A stretch of DNA of 64,000 nt from Streptomyces sp. NBC_01478 (GTDB lineage: Bacteria > Actinomycetota > Actinomycetes > Streptomycetales > Streptomycetaceae): NCBI RefSeq assembly GCF_036227225.1, contig NZ_CP109444.1:3143501-3207500 (forward strand). The letters are read 5' to 3'. The notes below the pieces were generated by a model. The model ran no database searches. It saw only the letters and a program-made list of their open reading frames with translations, and was not told where the DNA came from. The translations under genes and the position numbers were made by a program. Positions 9,590 to 19,954 of the stretch are shown piece after piece; the first letter of the stretch is position 1, and each line of letters begins with the position of its first letter.

Positions 9590-9823
9590 TCAGCTCGTCT
9601 TCATCAGCAGACCGAGTACGACGATGCAGGCGAACCAGAGCACACCGAGCACCACGGTGATGCGGTCCAGGTTGCGCTCGGCGACCGACGAGCCGCCGAC
9701 GGACGACGCCATGCCGCCACCGAACATGTCGGAGAGACCGCCGCCCTTCCCCTTGTGCATCAGCACCAGCAGCATCAACAGCAGGCTGAAGACGATCAGG
9801 GCGATCGAGAACCCCAAAACCAC
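9590..9823 (-). CDS. secG: Preprotein translocase subunit SecG
   Basis: SecG is the small accessory membrane subunit of the SecYEG channel. The 77-aa product begins VVLGFSIALIVFSLLLMLL, has the conserved HKGKGGGLSDMFGGG loop and ends with a second membrane segment. I chose the GTG at 9823, with GAGGAAG about 10 bp upstream, because it places the first membrane helix at the N-terminus as in known SecG proteins. The longer open frame to 9880 adds a proline-rich stretch that is unlikely to be translated. Its position behind tpiA is typical of actinomycetes. Confidence 0.93.
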   Translation of the reverse strand: MVLGFSIALIVFSLLLMLLVLMHKGKGGGLSDMFGGGMASSVGGSSVAERNLDRITVVLGVLWFACIVVLGLLMKTS

Positions 9824-9927
9824 GGCTGGACCAACTTCCTCGGATTCGGATGGACGACGGGGACACGGCTGTGGAGCCATGTCCCCGCAAGGGTACGACG
9901 GATCGTCGCTACGGCCTACTCACGGCT

Positions 9928-10719
9928 TCACTGGTCGCGGAAGCGCGCGATCTTGACGAACTCGTCGGCGTCCAGCGAGGCACCGCCGACCAGGGCGCCG
10001 TCCACGTCGGGCTGGGCCATGATCTCGGCGACGTTGCCGGACTTGACGGAGCCGCCGTACTGGATGCGGACCTGGTCGGCCAGTTCCTGCGAGTACAGCT
10101 CGGCGAGCTTGCCGCGGATGGCCTGGCAGACCTCCTGGGCGTCGCCGGCGCCGCAGACCTTGCCGGTGCCGATGGCCCACACGGGCTCGTAGGCGATGAC
10201 GATCGACTCGGCCTGCTCGGCGGGGACGTCCTTGAGACCGCCCTCGACCTGGGAGAGCGTGTGGGCGACGTGGTTGCCCGCCTCGCGGATGTCGAGTTCC
10301 TCGCCGACGCAGAGGATCGGGGTCAGGCCGTGCTTGTAGGCGGCCTTGACCTTGGCGTTGACGATCTCGTCGGTCTCCGCGTGGTACTGGCGGCGCTCGG
10401 AGTGGCCGATCGCCACGTACGTGCACTTCAGCTTGGCCAGCATCGCACCGGAGATCTCGCCGGTGTAGGCGCCGGAGTCGTGCGCCGAGATGTCCTGGGC
10501 GCCGTACTTGATCTTGAGCTTGTCGCCGTCGACCAGGGTCTGCACGGAGCGCAGGTCGGTGAAGGGCGGCAGGACGGCGACCTCGACGGCCTCGTAGTCC
10601 TTGTCCGCGAGGGCGAAGGCGAGCTTCTGGACGTGGGCGATGGCCTCGAGGTGGTTGAGGTTCATCTTCCAGTTGCCCGCCATGATCGGCGTGCGCCCAG
10701 AGGAAATAGATGGAGCCAT
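9928..10719 (-). CDS. tpiA: Triosephosphate isomerase
   Basis: TpiA interconverts dihydroxyacetone phosphate and glyceraldehyde 3-phosphate. The 263-aa protein shows MAGNWKMN near residue 13, the catalytic histidine in AIGHSERR, and the catalytic glutamate in [11 protein letters not shown], followed by the flexible loop. The C-terminal phosphate site is YGGSVKSGN. The ATG lies 5 bp after the pgk stop, with a GGAGG ribosome binding site inside the pgk 3' end, so the two are cotranscribed. Confidence 0.97.
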   Translation of the reverse strand: MAPSISSGRTPIMAGNWKMNLNHLEAIAHVQKLAFALADKDYEAVEVAVLPPFTDLRSVQTLVDGDKLKIKYGAQDISAHDSGAYTGEISGAMLAKLKCTYVAIGHSERRQYHAETDEIVNAKVKAAYKHGLTPILCVGEELDIREAGNHVAHTLSQVEGGLKDVPAEQAESIVIAYEPVWAIGTGKVCGAGDAQEVCQAIRGKLAELYSQELADQVRIQYGGSVKSGNVAEIMAQPDVDGALVGGASLDADEFVKIARFRDQ

Positions 10720-10724
10720 TGAGG

Positions 10725-11936
10725 TCAGTCCTCCAGTGCGGCGAGGCCGGGGAGCGTCTTGCCCTCGAGGTATTCGAGGGAGGCGCCGCCGCCGGTCGAG
10801 ATGTGGCCGAATGCGGTCTCGTCGAAGCCCAGGATGCGGACGGCCGCGGCGGAGTCGCCACCGCCGACGACCGTGAAGGCCGGGGAGTCGAGAAGGGCCT
10901 GGGCGACCGCCTTGGTGCCCTCGGCGTAGTCGGGGTGCTCGAAGACGCCCATCGGACCGTTCCAGAAGATGGTGGCCGCGTCGGCGAGCTTCGAGGCGTA
11001 CAGGGCACCGGTCTCGGGACCGATGTCGAGGCCCATCTGGTCGGCGGGGATGGCGTCCGCGGCGACGACGGTGGGGTTGGAGGGGGCCTTCGTCTTCAGG
11101 TCCGGGAACCCGGCCGAGGTCACGACGTCGACGGGGACGACCAGCTCGACGCCGTTCTTCTCGGCGCGCTCGACGTACTCGGTGACGGCGGGCAGTTGGT
11201 CGTCCTGGACCAGGGAGGCGCCGATCTCGTAGCCCTTGGCCTTGAGGAAGGTGAAGGCCATGCCGCCGCCGATGAGGATGCGGTCGGCCTTGCCGAGGAG
11301 CTGGTCGATGACGGCGAGCTTGTCGGAGACCTTGGAGCCGCCGAGGGCTACGACGTAGGGCCGCTTGACGTCCTCGGTGAGCTTCTTCAGGACGCCGACC
11401 TCGGTGGCGATGAGGTAGCCGGCGTAGTGCGGCAGGCGGGCCGGGAGGTCGTACACGGAGGCGTGCTTGCGGTGCACGGCGCCGAAACCGTCGCCTACGT
11501 AGATGTCCGCCAGGGCGGCGAGCTGGTCGGCGAACTCGCCGCGCTCGACGTCGTCCTTGGCGGTCTCGCCCGCGTTGAAGCGCAGGTTCTCGATGACCGC
11601 GACCTGGCCGGGCTCCAGGCCGCGCACCGCGTCGTGGGCGGCCGGGCCGACGGTGTCCTGGGCGAACGCGACCGGCGCGCCCAGGAGTTCGGCGAGGCGC
11701 TCGGCGGGCTGGAGGAGGGAGAAGGCCGGGTCCGGGGCGCCCTTGGGGCGGCCCAGGTGCGAGGCCACGATCACCTTGGCGCCCGCCTCGACGAGAGCCT
11801 TGATCGTGGGCAGCACGGCGCGGATGCGGCCGTCGTCGGTGATGAGGCCGTCGGCCAGCGGGACGTTGAGGTCGGCGCGGACGAAGACCCGCTTGCCGTC
11901 CACTCCTTCGGCGAGGAGTTCGTCGATCGTCTTCAT
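10725..11936 (-). CDS. pgk: Phosphoglycerate kinase
   Basis: Pgk makes ATP from 1,3-bisphosphoglycerate. The 403-aa sequence has the N-terminal RADLNVPL substrate site, SHLGRPKG, and the C-terminal nucleotide site GGGDSAAA. The ATG has GGAG 8-10 bp upstream. It lies downstream of gap on the same strand, but a strong hairpin and 160 bp separate them, so it may be transcribed both by readthrough and from its own promoter. Confidence 0.97.
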   Translation of the reverse strand: MKTIDELLAEGVDGKRVFVRADLNVPLADGLITDDGRIRAVLPTIKALVEAGAKVIVASHLGRPKGAPDPAFSLLQPAERLAELLGAPVAFAQDTVGPAAHDAVRGLEPGQVAVIENLRFNAGETAKDDVERGEFADQLAALADIYVGDGFGAVHRKHASVYDLPARLPHYAGYLIATEVGVLKKLTEDVKRPYVVALGGSKVSDKLAVIDQLLGKADRILIGGGMAFTFLKAKGYEIGASLVQDDQLPAVTEYVERAEKNGVELVVPVDVVTSAGFPDLKTKAPSNPTVVAADAIPADQMGLDIGPETGALYASKLADAATIFWNGPMGVFEHPDYAEGTKAVAQALLDSPAFTVVGGGDSAAAVRILGFDETAFGHISTGGGASLEYLEGKTLPGLAALED

Positions 11937-11988
11937 GGAATGGGGCTCCTAGGGAGGGCTCTTCAGGCTCTTCGGATCCGAGAGGGCC

Positions 11989-12018
11989 GATCGATCACTA
12001 CGGAGTAGTCGATCGATC
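11989..12018. repeat. GATCGATC hairpin upstream of pgk
   Basis: GATCGATC-ACTAC and GTAGT-C-GATCGATC form an imperfect inverted repeat with a 3-nt centre (11997-12009) and one bulge. It lies 53 bp upstream of the pgk start. It could be an operator or a leader hairpin. Confidence 0.55.
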
Positions 12019-12030
12019 TCTACGCAGTAC

Positions 12031-12067
12031 AGGGCTCGGGCAGCGCGGCGTGCGCTGACCGAGCCCT
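12031..12067 (-). terminator. Hairpin terminator after gap
   Basis: AGGGCTCGG pairs perfectly with CCGAGCCCT, and an inner CAGCGC/GCGCTG stem extends it past one mismatch, closing on a 5-nt loop. It lies 30 bp beyond the gap stop and before pgk, so it can lower pgk-tpiA expression relative to gap. Confidence 0.8.
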
Positions 12068-12096
12068 GACTCACATCGAGTTGCCTGCTCTGGAGG

Positions 12097-13275
<1,179 letters not shown>

Positions 13276-13296
13276 TCATGACATCGACACGCCGAG

Positions 13297-16254
13297 TCAG
13301 CTCTTGAGGGCCGCCAGCGCCTTCTTGAGCAGGGTCGCGCGGTCACCGGCCGCGGTGACCTGTTCCAGGCCGAAGCCCAGCAGAACGGTGCGGTCGGTGG
13401 TGACCGCGCCGTACGTCTGGAAGAGGGCTCCGGTGCGGGTCCAGTCGTTCAGGACCGCGGGGCTGCCGGCCGGCGGGCCGGTCACGGTCCAGGCGCCGAG
13501 GGAGGTCTCGAAGCCCTCGGCCTGGGTGGCCGTGCCGCCCACGACGAGCGAGGTGTCGTCGGCGAGGACGCCGTGGCCGCCGCTGCCCGGGTCGGTGATG
13601 TAGCTCAGCGAGACCTCGACGGACTTGCCGGCGTAGGCGCTCAGGTCGAAGCCGACCTGCTGCCAGCCGTTGGAGGCGCCGGTGAGGCTGTTCCACGAAC
13701 CGGTGGTGCCGGTCGCGGTGCAGCCGCTGTTCGCGATCGTCAGGTAGTGCTTGAGCCACGGGTGCTCGGCGACCAGGAACCCGGCCTCGCACTCCGTCGG
13801 CACGGCGATGCTGGTGGCGCCGCCCACCTCCGGGAGCGTGGTCCAGTCGTCGGCCCCGGTGGTGTGGATCTCGACCACGGCGTGGTCGTAGCCGGGCTCG
13901 GTGTCCCACAGCAGCTCGCTGCGCAGCGTGGGCTTGTCGGCCGCGCTCACCCCGGTGAGGTCGATGGTGCGGGTGAGGCGCTTGTAGGAGTCGTCGTTGT
14001 GGACGGCGGCCGCCATGTAGGAGCCCGCGTAGGGGCCGTACGGGTTGACGGTCCCGGCGAACTTGCCCGCCCCGGCACTCGCGAACTGCGGGTACCTGGT
14101 GGGCGACAGCGAGTCGGAGGTGACGCTGTAGGTGCCGGCCCGGTCCAGCGGGTTGCCGGGCGCGCCGCTGAGCGGCCCGGTGAATCCGTCGAGCTTGCCG
14201 GAGCCGGTGAAGCCGGTGGCCCCAGGGGTGGACGTACGGGAGTAGGCGCCCAGGTAGTACTGGCTGAAGTCGTTCGAGGGGGTGCCGTCCGCGAGGGCGA
14301 CGGAGCCGCCGGCCTGCTCGCCTGCCTCGATCAACTTGCCGCCCTCGTTGAGGAAGGCGCGCAACTGGAGCTGGGTGCCGTTGCCCGGTCCCGCGGTGCC
14401 CGAGTAGTGGACGACGGTCTTGAAGTGGTCGAGCACGGCGAGCGCGTCGGGCGCGCCCTGGGTGGCGACGTCCCAGACGATCGCCTTACGGCCGTTGGCC
14501 TTCAGGGCGTCGACGTAGGTCTGCGCCTGGGTGGCGGCAGCGCCCTCCTCGGCGACGACAAGGGTGTCCGCCGAGGGCAGCTTGGCCACCGTGTACGTGA
14601 AGTGCGCGCTGGATGTGGGCTTCCCGGCCTTGGTCTTACCGGTGAACCAGACCTCGACCTTGTCGCCCGGGGCGCCGCCCTTGACCTTGGCCCGGTACTC
14701 GTCGAAGTACAGGTTGTCGTCCCCGCCGTAGGTCTGGCCGCCCTTCCAGGACTTGAGCGCCCTGTCCTGCGTACGGCCGCCGTTGACGCGGTACTTGAGC
14801 TCCTTGTCGCGCACGGACTTCCGTACGACGACGGAGACCTCCTGGTCGGCGCCGCGCGCGTACGACGTCGAGAAGGTGGCCGGGGTGAAGTCGGCGGCAC
14901 TCAGGCCGACCGAGGAGGCCGGCTGGTCGGGGTGGGCGACGGTCTCGGCGACGGAGAGCGCGAAGGGGATGTTCTTCGCGAACTCGTCCTGGATCAGCTT
15001 CTCGTCGTCCGGGTAGTTGAAGACGGACTGGCAGTCGGCCGCGTTCCAGGCGTCGTTGGGGTCGATGTTCGACGCGGTCTGGCAGGTCGACATCTCGGGG
15101 GTGAACATCGACATGCCGTTGACGTTCGACCCGTGGCCGTCCGCCTCGCCGTTGGTCGTGTACAGCTCCGAGGAGACCTGCGAGTGGTAGCCGGGGATCG
15201 CCGGGTTGTCGGGCGTGCCCGCGAGCGCCTTGTAGAGCACGTCGTCCGGGGTGGGTGTCGCGACCTGCCAGCCGACTCCGTAGAGGAGGAGTTCGGCGGC
15301 GGAGTGGTAGTTGATGCCGTAGCTGAAGCCGATCCGCTGCTCGAAGTTGTCGAGTGCCTTGGTCTCGGGCTCGGAGGCCGGAGCCGTGCCGCGATACGTC
15401 TCACTGGTGGGGTTCGGGGACGAACCCTCGTCGTCGTAGCCCCACTTGTAGGCGAAGTTGCGGTTGAGGTCGACGCCGTCGCCGGTGGAGATGGTGCCGT
15501 CGCCGTTGACGTCCCGCAGGTTCTTGCGCCACAAGCGGGTGTCGGAGTTCTGGAAGGTGTAGTCGTAGCCGTCCGGGTTGGCGGACAGCACGAACCACAG
15601 CTCGGTCGAGTCGACGATCTTCTTGACGCGCTTGTCGGTCTTGTAGTTGTCCACGTAGTAGTGCATCAGCCGGCGGGTCATCTCCGGCGTGATCCACTCG
15701 CGCGCGTGCTGGTTGGACACGTACAGCACGGAGGGCTTGGAGCCGTCCTTGGTCTTCTTCGCGTTCTTGGTCAGTTTGAGCGCGAGGATGTCCTGACCGT
15801 CGACCGTCTTCCCGATGGACTCGACCTTGGTGAGCCCGGGATTGGCCTGCCCGGTCCTGACGATCTCCTCCTTCAGACCACCACTTCCGCCGTACGGCCG
15901 GAAGACCCCCTGCGCCGCGTCCTCGACGCGGGTCTCGGCCTTCGCCGACAGGGTGTGCTCGGTGAGGTCGACGCCCTGCTTCTCCAGTTTCCCGGCCTGC
16001 TGGTCGGTGAGGTAGACCTCGACGGCCGTTTTGCCGGACGCGGAGAACTTGTTGTCGCCGAGTTCGTGCGCGTCCTGTCCGGCCTTCAGGAGCAGGGGTA
16101 TCTGCTTCTGGGTGACGTCCGCGCGGAAGACCTTGACCTCGTCCGGGTCGGACTTCGCGGAACTCCCGCCCTGCGCCTGGGCGATCGGTGCGATGCTCGC
16201 CCCGGTGATCAGGAGCGCGCCGACAGCGAGGATCGATCTCGCTCTGTGTCTCAT
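13297..16254 (-). CDS. Secreted M14-family zinc carboxypeptidase
   Basis: This predicted metallocarboxypeptidase trims C-terminal residues from extracellular peptides. It starts MRHRARSILAVGALLI, a Sec signal peptide with cleavage probably after AQA near residue 28. The peptidase domain has HAREW near residue 183 (zinc ligands H and E), DLNRNF for substrate binding, NYHS near residue 315 (third ligand) and FTPEMST near residue 386 with the catalytic glutamate. The rest of the 985-aa protein holds a ThuA/glutamine-amidotransferase-like segment and a C-terminal MAM/immune-inhibitor-A-like beta domain, both assigned by general pattern only. I chose the ATG at 16254 (AGGGGG upstream) over an ATG at 16305. 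Confidence 0.9.
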   Translation of the reverse strand: MRHRARSILAVGALLITGASIAPIAQAQGGSSAKSDPDEVKVFRADVTQKQIPLLLKAGQDAHELGDNKFSASGKTAVEVYLTDQQAGKLEKQGVDLTEHTLSAKAETRVEDAAQGVFRPYGGSGGLKEEIVRTGQANPGLTKVESIGKTVDGQDILALKLTKNAKKTKDGSKPSVLYVSNQHAREWITPEMTRRLMHYYVDNYKTDKRVKKIVDSTELWFVLSANPDGYDYTFQNSDTRLWRKNLRDVNGDGTISTGDGVDLNRNFAYKWGYDDEGSSPNPTSETYRGTAPASEPETKALDNFEQRIGFSYGINYHSAAELLLYGVGWQVATPTPDDVLYKALAGTPDNPAIPGYHSQVSSELYTTNGEADGHGSNVNGMSMFTPEMSTCQTASNIDPNDAWNAADCQSVFNYPDDEKLIQDEFAKNIPFALSVAETVAHPDQPASSVGLSAADFTPATFSTSYARGADQEVSVVVRKSVRDKELKYRVNGGRTQDRALKSWKGGQTYGGDDNLYFDEYRAKVKGGAPGDKVEVWFTGKTKAGKPTSSAHFTYTVAKLPSADTLVVAEEGAAATQAQTYVDALKANGRKAIVWDVATQGAPDALAVLDHFKTVVHYSGTAGPGNGTQLQLRAFLNEGGKLIEAGEQAGGSVALADGTPSNDFSQYYLGAYSRTSTPGATGFTGSGKLDGFTGPLSGAPGNPLDRAGTYSVTSDSLSPTRYPQFASAGAGKFAGTVNPYGPYAGSYMAAAVHNDDSYKRLTRTIDLTGVSAADKPTLRSELLWDTEPGYDHAVVEIHTTGADDWTTLPEVGGATSIAVPTECEAGFLVAEHPWLKHYLTIANSGCTATGTTGSWNSLTGASNGWQQVGFDLSAYAGKSVEVSLSYITDPGSGGHGVLADDTSLVVGGTATQAEGFETSLGAWTVTGPPAGSPAVLNDWTRTGALFQTYGAVTTDRTVLLGFGLEQVTAAGDRATLLKKALAALKS

Positions 16255-16271
16255 GAATCCCCCTAGCAATC

Positions 16272-16317
16272 GTTCGCCACAGCAGCGAACAGTTGCCAGG
16301 CTCATGACACTTCATGA
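16272..16317 (-). promoter_or_regulatory. Possible operators upstream of the carboxypeptidase
   Basis: GTTCGC and GCGAAC form an inverted repeat with a 7-nt spacer at 16272-16290. Two copies of the palindrome TCATGA lie 4 bp apart at 16302-16317. A TTGACT hexamer just upstream on the minus strand could be a -35 element. Function is inferred from position only. Confidence 0.35.
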
Positions 16318-16337
16318 TCGAGTCAAGGGCGACACAA

Positions 16338-16853
16338 GGACAGACAAACGCCGTTACGGAGCCCTTCGGGAAGCTCGGCGGGCAGTGCCGGGGAAACGCG
16401 GGCCGACACCTCATCCTCCAGGAGCTCAGGCCGAGTTGCCCTTGGGCCCGGTCTGCGTCGAGTTCAGAGGACCCCGGGACGGGCAGACGCCGGTACGGGA
16501 CCTTCGGGCGGGCCCGGCAGAGTCCAGGGCGGAGGCGGGCGGCGCGCACACGCCCGGCCGAAGAGTTGACAGTTCATCAACATCGCGGCAAGGCGCCCGC
16601 AACGCAGAGACGCCGACGCCAGGCCCTCCGGGAGACGCGGCGGGAGATCTTCCCGGAGGGGCAAGTGCCGGCCCGCACACGCCCGGCGGGAACCCCTCAC
16701 GGCCTCACCCCGGGCCGTCCACTCCCCCCACGCCCGATCGGTCGCCGGTGATTTCCCTCCGGGCCGGTCCACCAGGCAGGCCCGAACGGACGGCCGCACC
16801 GGCTAATTGACGGCCCGTCGACATCGAGGCGAGTGCCCCCCGAGACGGACAAA
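16338..16853. repeat. Decayed tandem repeat array of about 125 bp units, no gene
   Basis: This gap between the carboxypeptidase and whiA holds no believable coding frame. Imperfect copies of a segment like ACGCCGGTNCGG followed by CCTTCGGG recur near 16347, 16487, 16608, 16735 and 16854, about 115-140 bp apart. CGCACACGCCCGGC is repeated exactly at 16545-16558 and 16674-16687. A TTGAC...ACATCG segment recurs near 16565 and 16807. The pattern looks like an old tandem duplication ending at the whiA terminator. Confidence 0.5.
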
Positions 16854-16892
16854 CGCCGGTGCCGATGCCCCGAACGGGCATCGGCACCGGCG
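16854..16892 (-). terminator. Terminator of the uvrC-rapZ-yvcK-whiA operon
   Basis: A perfect 17-bp inverted repeat with a 5-nt loop begins 14 bp past the whiA stop. It is the strongest hairpin in this part of the window. Confidence 0.9.
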
Positions 16893-16905
16893 TATTGACA
16901 GATCG

Positions 16906-17895
16906 TCAGCCGACCATGTTGTCGGCCATCTCCTCGGTGATGCTGGACTCCGTGCCCGGGACGCCCAGGTCCTGGGCCCGCTTGTCGGCCATCGCCAGCA
17001 GGCGGCGGATACGGCCGGCCACGGCGTCCTTCGTCAGCGGCGGGTCGGCCAGCGCGCCCAGTTCCTCCAGGGAGGCCTGCTTGTGGTCCATGCGGAGGCG
17101 GCCGGCCGCCGCGAGGTGCTCGGGGACCTCGTCGGCGAGGATCTCCAGCGCGCGCTGCACGCGAGCGCCGGCGGCGACGGCCGCGCGGGCCGAGCGGCGC
17201 AGGTTGGCGTCGTCGAAGTTGGCGAGGCGGTTGGCCGTGGCGCGCACCTCGCGGCGCATCCGGCGCTCCTCCCAGGCCAGCACCGACTCGTGCGCGCCGA
17301 GCCGGGTGAGCAGGGCGCCGATCGCGTCGCCGTCACGGACGACCACCCGGTCGACCCCGCGCACCTCGCGGGCCTTCGCCGCGATCGACAGCCTGCGGGC
17401 GGCGCCGACCAGCGCGAGCGCGGCCTCCGGCCCCGGGCAGGTCACCTCCAGGGAGGAGGACCGGCCGGGCTCGGTCAGCGAGCCGTGGGCCAGGAACGCG
17501 CCCCTCCAGGCCGCCTCGGCGTCACAGGTCGCCCCGGAGACGACCTGCGGCGGCAGGCCCCGGATCGGGCGTCCACGGCCGTCCACGAGGCCCGTCTGCC
17601 GGGCCAACTGATCGCCGCCGGCGACCACCCGGACGACGTAACGGGAACCGCGGCGCAGTCCGCCGGGCGCCATCACGATCAGCTCCGAACTGTGGCCGAA
17701 GATCTCCAGGATGTCCCGCTTGAGCCGGCGCGCCGCCATCGCGGTGTCCAGCTCCGCCTCGATCACGATGCGCCCGCTCACCAGGTGGAGGCCTCCGGCG
17801 AACCGCAGAATGGCGGAGACCTCCGCCTTCCTGCAGCAGGTCCGGGTGACGGGGAGCCGGGAGATCTCATCCTTCACCGCTGCCGTCATCGCCAT
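16906..17895 (-). CDS. whiA: Sporulation transcription factor WhiA
   Basis: WhiA is a DNA-binding protein needed for the switch from aerial growth to sporulation in Streptomyces. The 329-aa product has the LAGLIDADG-related N-terminal domain ([21 protein letters not shown], then [16 protein letters not shown]) and a C-terminal helix-turn-helix with [34 protein letters not shown]. Two starts are possible: the ATG at 17895 and one two codons later forming ATGA with the yvcK stop. It is the last gene of a four-gene overlapping cluster whose order is conserved in Gram-positive bacteria. Confidence 0.97.
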   Translation of the reverse strand: MAMTAAVKDEISRLPVTRTCCRKAEVSAILRFAGGLHLVSGRIVIEAELDTAMAARRLKRDILEIFGHSSELIVMAPGGLRRGSRYVVRVVAGGDQLARQTGLVDGRGRPIRGLPPQVVSGATCDAEAAWRGAFLAHGSLTEPGRSSSLEVTCPGPEAALALVGAARRLSIAAKAREVRGVDRVVVRDGDAIGALLTRLGAHESVLAWEERRMRREVRATANRLANFDDANLRRSARAAVAAGARVQRALEILADEVPEHLAAAGRLRMDHKQASLEELGALADPPLTKDAVAGRIRRLLAMADKRAQDLGVPGTESSITEEMADNMVG

Positions 17896-18953
17896 GGGCC
17901 GATCCTTCCATGCATCCGAAAAATACGGTCGTACGCGGCGGCCAACAGCTCCGGGTCGTGCCTTGGAGTTCCGTCGGTCCGGGCCACCGGCGCCAGCTCG
18001 ACCGCGGCGTCCAGCCGCTTGGCGGCTTCGGTGAGCGACGCACGATCGGGCACGGCGGCCTCGTCGGCCAGCACCACGTCCAGGGCGAGTTTAGGGGCGT
18101 GTCGTCCCAAAACCTCCAAATGACGCTGCGGGGAGAAGCCATCGGTTTCTCCGGGCTGCGGCGCGAGGTTCAGGGAGAGTACCCGGCGCGCCTTCGTCTC
18201 GGTGAGCGCGTCGAGCAGTTCCGGCACCAGCAGATGCGGGATGACCGACGAGAACCAGGAGCCAGGACCGAGCACCACCCAGTCCGCGTCGAGCACGGCG
18301 GCGACGGCCTCGGGCACGGCCGGCGGGTCGTGCGGCACGACGTGGACGGACATCACCTCGCCGGGCGTGAGCGCGACCGTCGCCTGTCCCCGGACGGTGT
18401 CGACGTCGTCCGGCCGCGCCGGATCGTGCCCCTTGACCAGCGCCTGGAGCTCCAGCGGTACGGCGGACATGGGCAGCACGCGCCCGTGCGCGCCGAGCAG
18501 CTTGCCGACCAGGTCGAGGGCCTGGACGTGGTCGCCGAGCTGCTCCCACAGGGCGACGATCAGCAGATTGCCGACCGCGTGCTCGTGCAGGTCGCCCTTG
18601 GACTGGAAGCGGTGCTGGATGACGCGGGCCCAGGTCTGGCCCCAGTCGTCGTCGCCGCACAGCGCGGCGAGGGCCTTGCGCAGGTCCCCGGGGGGCAGCA
18701 CGCCCAGTTCGTCGCGCAGGCGTCCACTGGAGCCGCCGTCGTCGGCCACGGTGACGACGGCGGTGAGGTCGCCGGTGATCCGGCGCAGTGCGGTGAGCGA
18801 GGCGGACAGGCCCATGCCGCCGCCGAGGGCGACCACCTTGGGCTGGGTGCCGCGCCGGCGCGGCTTGCCGCCGCGGGCCTCGACGGGCCTGGTCGTCCGT
18901 CCTTCGGGCACCACTCGGCGCAGCCTGCCCAGCCGTGGGCTACGTCCCGTCAT
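17886..18953 (-). CDS. yvcK: YvcK/CofD-like gluconeogenesis factor
   Basis: YvcK proteins bind UDP-sugars and influence cell-wall synthesis and gluconeogenic growth. The 355-aa product has a basic N-terminal extension of about 38 residues, then the CofD-like start [18 protein letters not shown], the [13 protein letters not shown] motif near residue 70 and [14 protein letters not shown]. Start and stop both overlap the neighbouring genes (rapZ upstream, whiA downstream), indicating translational coupling. Enzymatic activity should not be assumed. Confidence 0.93.
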   Translation of the reverse strand: MTGRSPRLGRLRRVVPEGRTTRPVEARGGKPRRRGTQPKVVALGGGMGLSASLTALRRITGDLTAVVTVADDGGSSGRLRDELGVLPPGDLRKALAALCGDDDWGQTWARVIQHRFQSKGDLHEHAVGNLLIVALWEQLGDHVQALDLVGKLLGAHGRVLPMSAVPLELQALVKGHDPARPDDVDTVRGQATVALTPGEVMSVHVVPHDPPAVPEAVAAVLDADWVVLGPGSWFSSVIPHLLVPELLDALTETKARRVLSLNLAPQPGETDGFSPQRHLEVLGRHAPKLALDVVLADEAAVPDRASLTEAAKRLDAAVELAPVARTDGTPRHDPELLAAAYDRIFRMHGRIGPWR

Positions 18954-19954
18954 TCCCGTCCCATGTCCCGGTGTACGACCACCGTCTCCACGCCCTCGGC
19001 CACGAGCCGCGCGGCGAGCTTCTCCGCCGTGGCGACCGAGCGGTGCTTGCCGCCGGTGCAGCCGATCGCGATCGTCACGTACCGCTTGCCCTCACGCCGA
19101 TAGCCGGCCGCGATGAGCCTGAGCAGCTCGGCGTACCGGTCGAGGAACTCCTTGGCGCCGGGCTGGTTGAAGACGTACGCCGAGACCTCTTCGTTGAGGC
19201 CGTTGAAGGGGCGCAGCTCCGGGACCCAGTGCGGGTTGGGCAGGAAGCGCATGTCCGCGACCAGGTCGGCGTCGACCGGGAGGCCGTACTTGAAGCCGAA
19301 CGACATGACGGTGGCCCGCAGCGCGGGCTCCTCCTCGCCGGCGAACTGGGCGTCCATCTTGGCGCGCAGCTCGTGGACGTTGAGGCTGGAGGTGTCGATG
19401 ACGAGGTCGGCGTCGCCGCGCAGTTCGCGCAGCAGTTCGCGTTCGGCGTCGATGCCGTCGACGATGCGGCCGTCGCCCTGGAGGGGGTGGGGGCGGCGCA
19501 CGGACTCGAAGCGGCGCACCAGGGCCTCGTCGGAGGACTCCAGGAAGACGATCCGCCGGGTGACGTGCTTGGAGGCCAGGTCGGCGAGGGACTCGCGGAG
19601 GTTGTCGAAGAAGCGCCGTCCGCGTACGTCGACGACGACCGCGATCCGTGCCACGTTGCCCTGGGAGCGGGCACCCAGCTCCACCATGGTGGGGATCAGG
19701 GCGGGCGGGAGGTTGTCGACGACGAACCAGCCGAGGTCCTCCAGGCACTTGGCGGCGGTGGACCGCCCGGCCCCGGACATGCCGGAGATGATCACCAGCT
19801 CGGGGATGGCCGTCTCGGGCACCCCGGGGGTCGTGCTGTCCGTACTCACCTGTGCTCCGTCGTCCTGGACCTCTTGCTGTGAAGCCTGATCCTCGCCCGA
19901 CTCCTTGTGCGTCCGATCTCGGTCCGCTGTGGGCTGCTTCTCTTGTTCGCTCAT
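18950..19954 (-). CDS. rapZ: RapZ/YvcJ-family nucleotide-binding protein
   Basis: RapZ homologues are P-loop proteins; the E. coli protein controls glmS RNA turnover, but the actinobacterial role is less clear. The 334-aa product has an acidic, probably disordered N-terminus of about 50 residues, then [19 protein letters not shown] as the P-loop. The usual Walker A lysine is arginine here. The C-terminal domain carries [16 protein letters not shown], the family signature. It overlaps uvrC and yvcK by 4 bp each. Confidence 0.93.
   Translation of the reverse strand: MSEQEKQPTADRDRTHKESGEDQASQQEVQDDGAQVSTDSTTPGVPETAIPELVIISGMSGAGRSTAAKCLEDLGWFVVDNLPPALIPTMVELGARSQGNVARIAVVVDVRGRRFFDNLRESLADLASKHVTRRIVFLESSDEALVRRFESVRRPHPLQGDGRIVDGIDAERELLRELRGDADLVIDTSSLNVHELRAKMDAQFAGEEEPALRATVMSFGFKYGLPVDADLVADMRFLPNPHWVPELRPFNGLNEEVSAYVFNQPGAKEFLDRYAELLRLIAAGYRREGKRYVTIAIGCTGGKHRSVATAEKLAARLVAEGVETVVVHRDMGRE

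Noticed and set aside
13573..16266. A 897-codon open frame on the + strand opposite the carboxypeptidase
   Set aside because: It is a GC-driven shadow frame: Val/Gly/Arg-rich, no recognisable domain, and the opposite strand carries a complete M14 enzyme.
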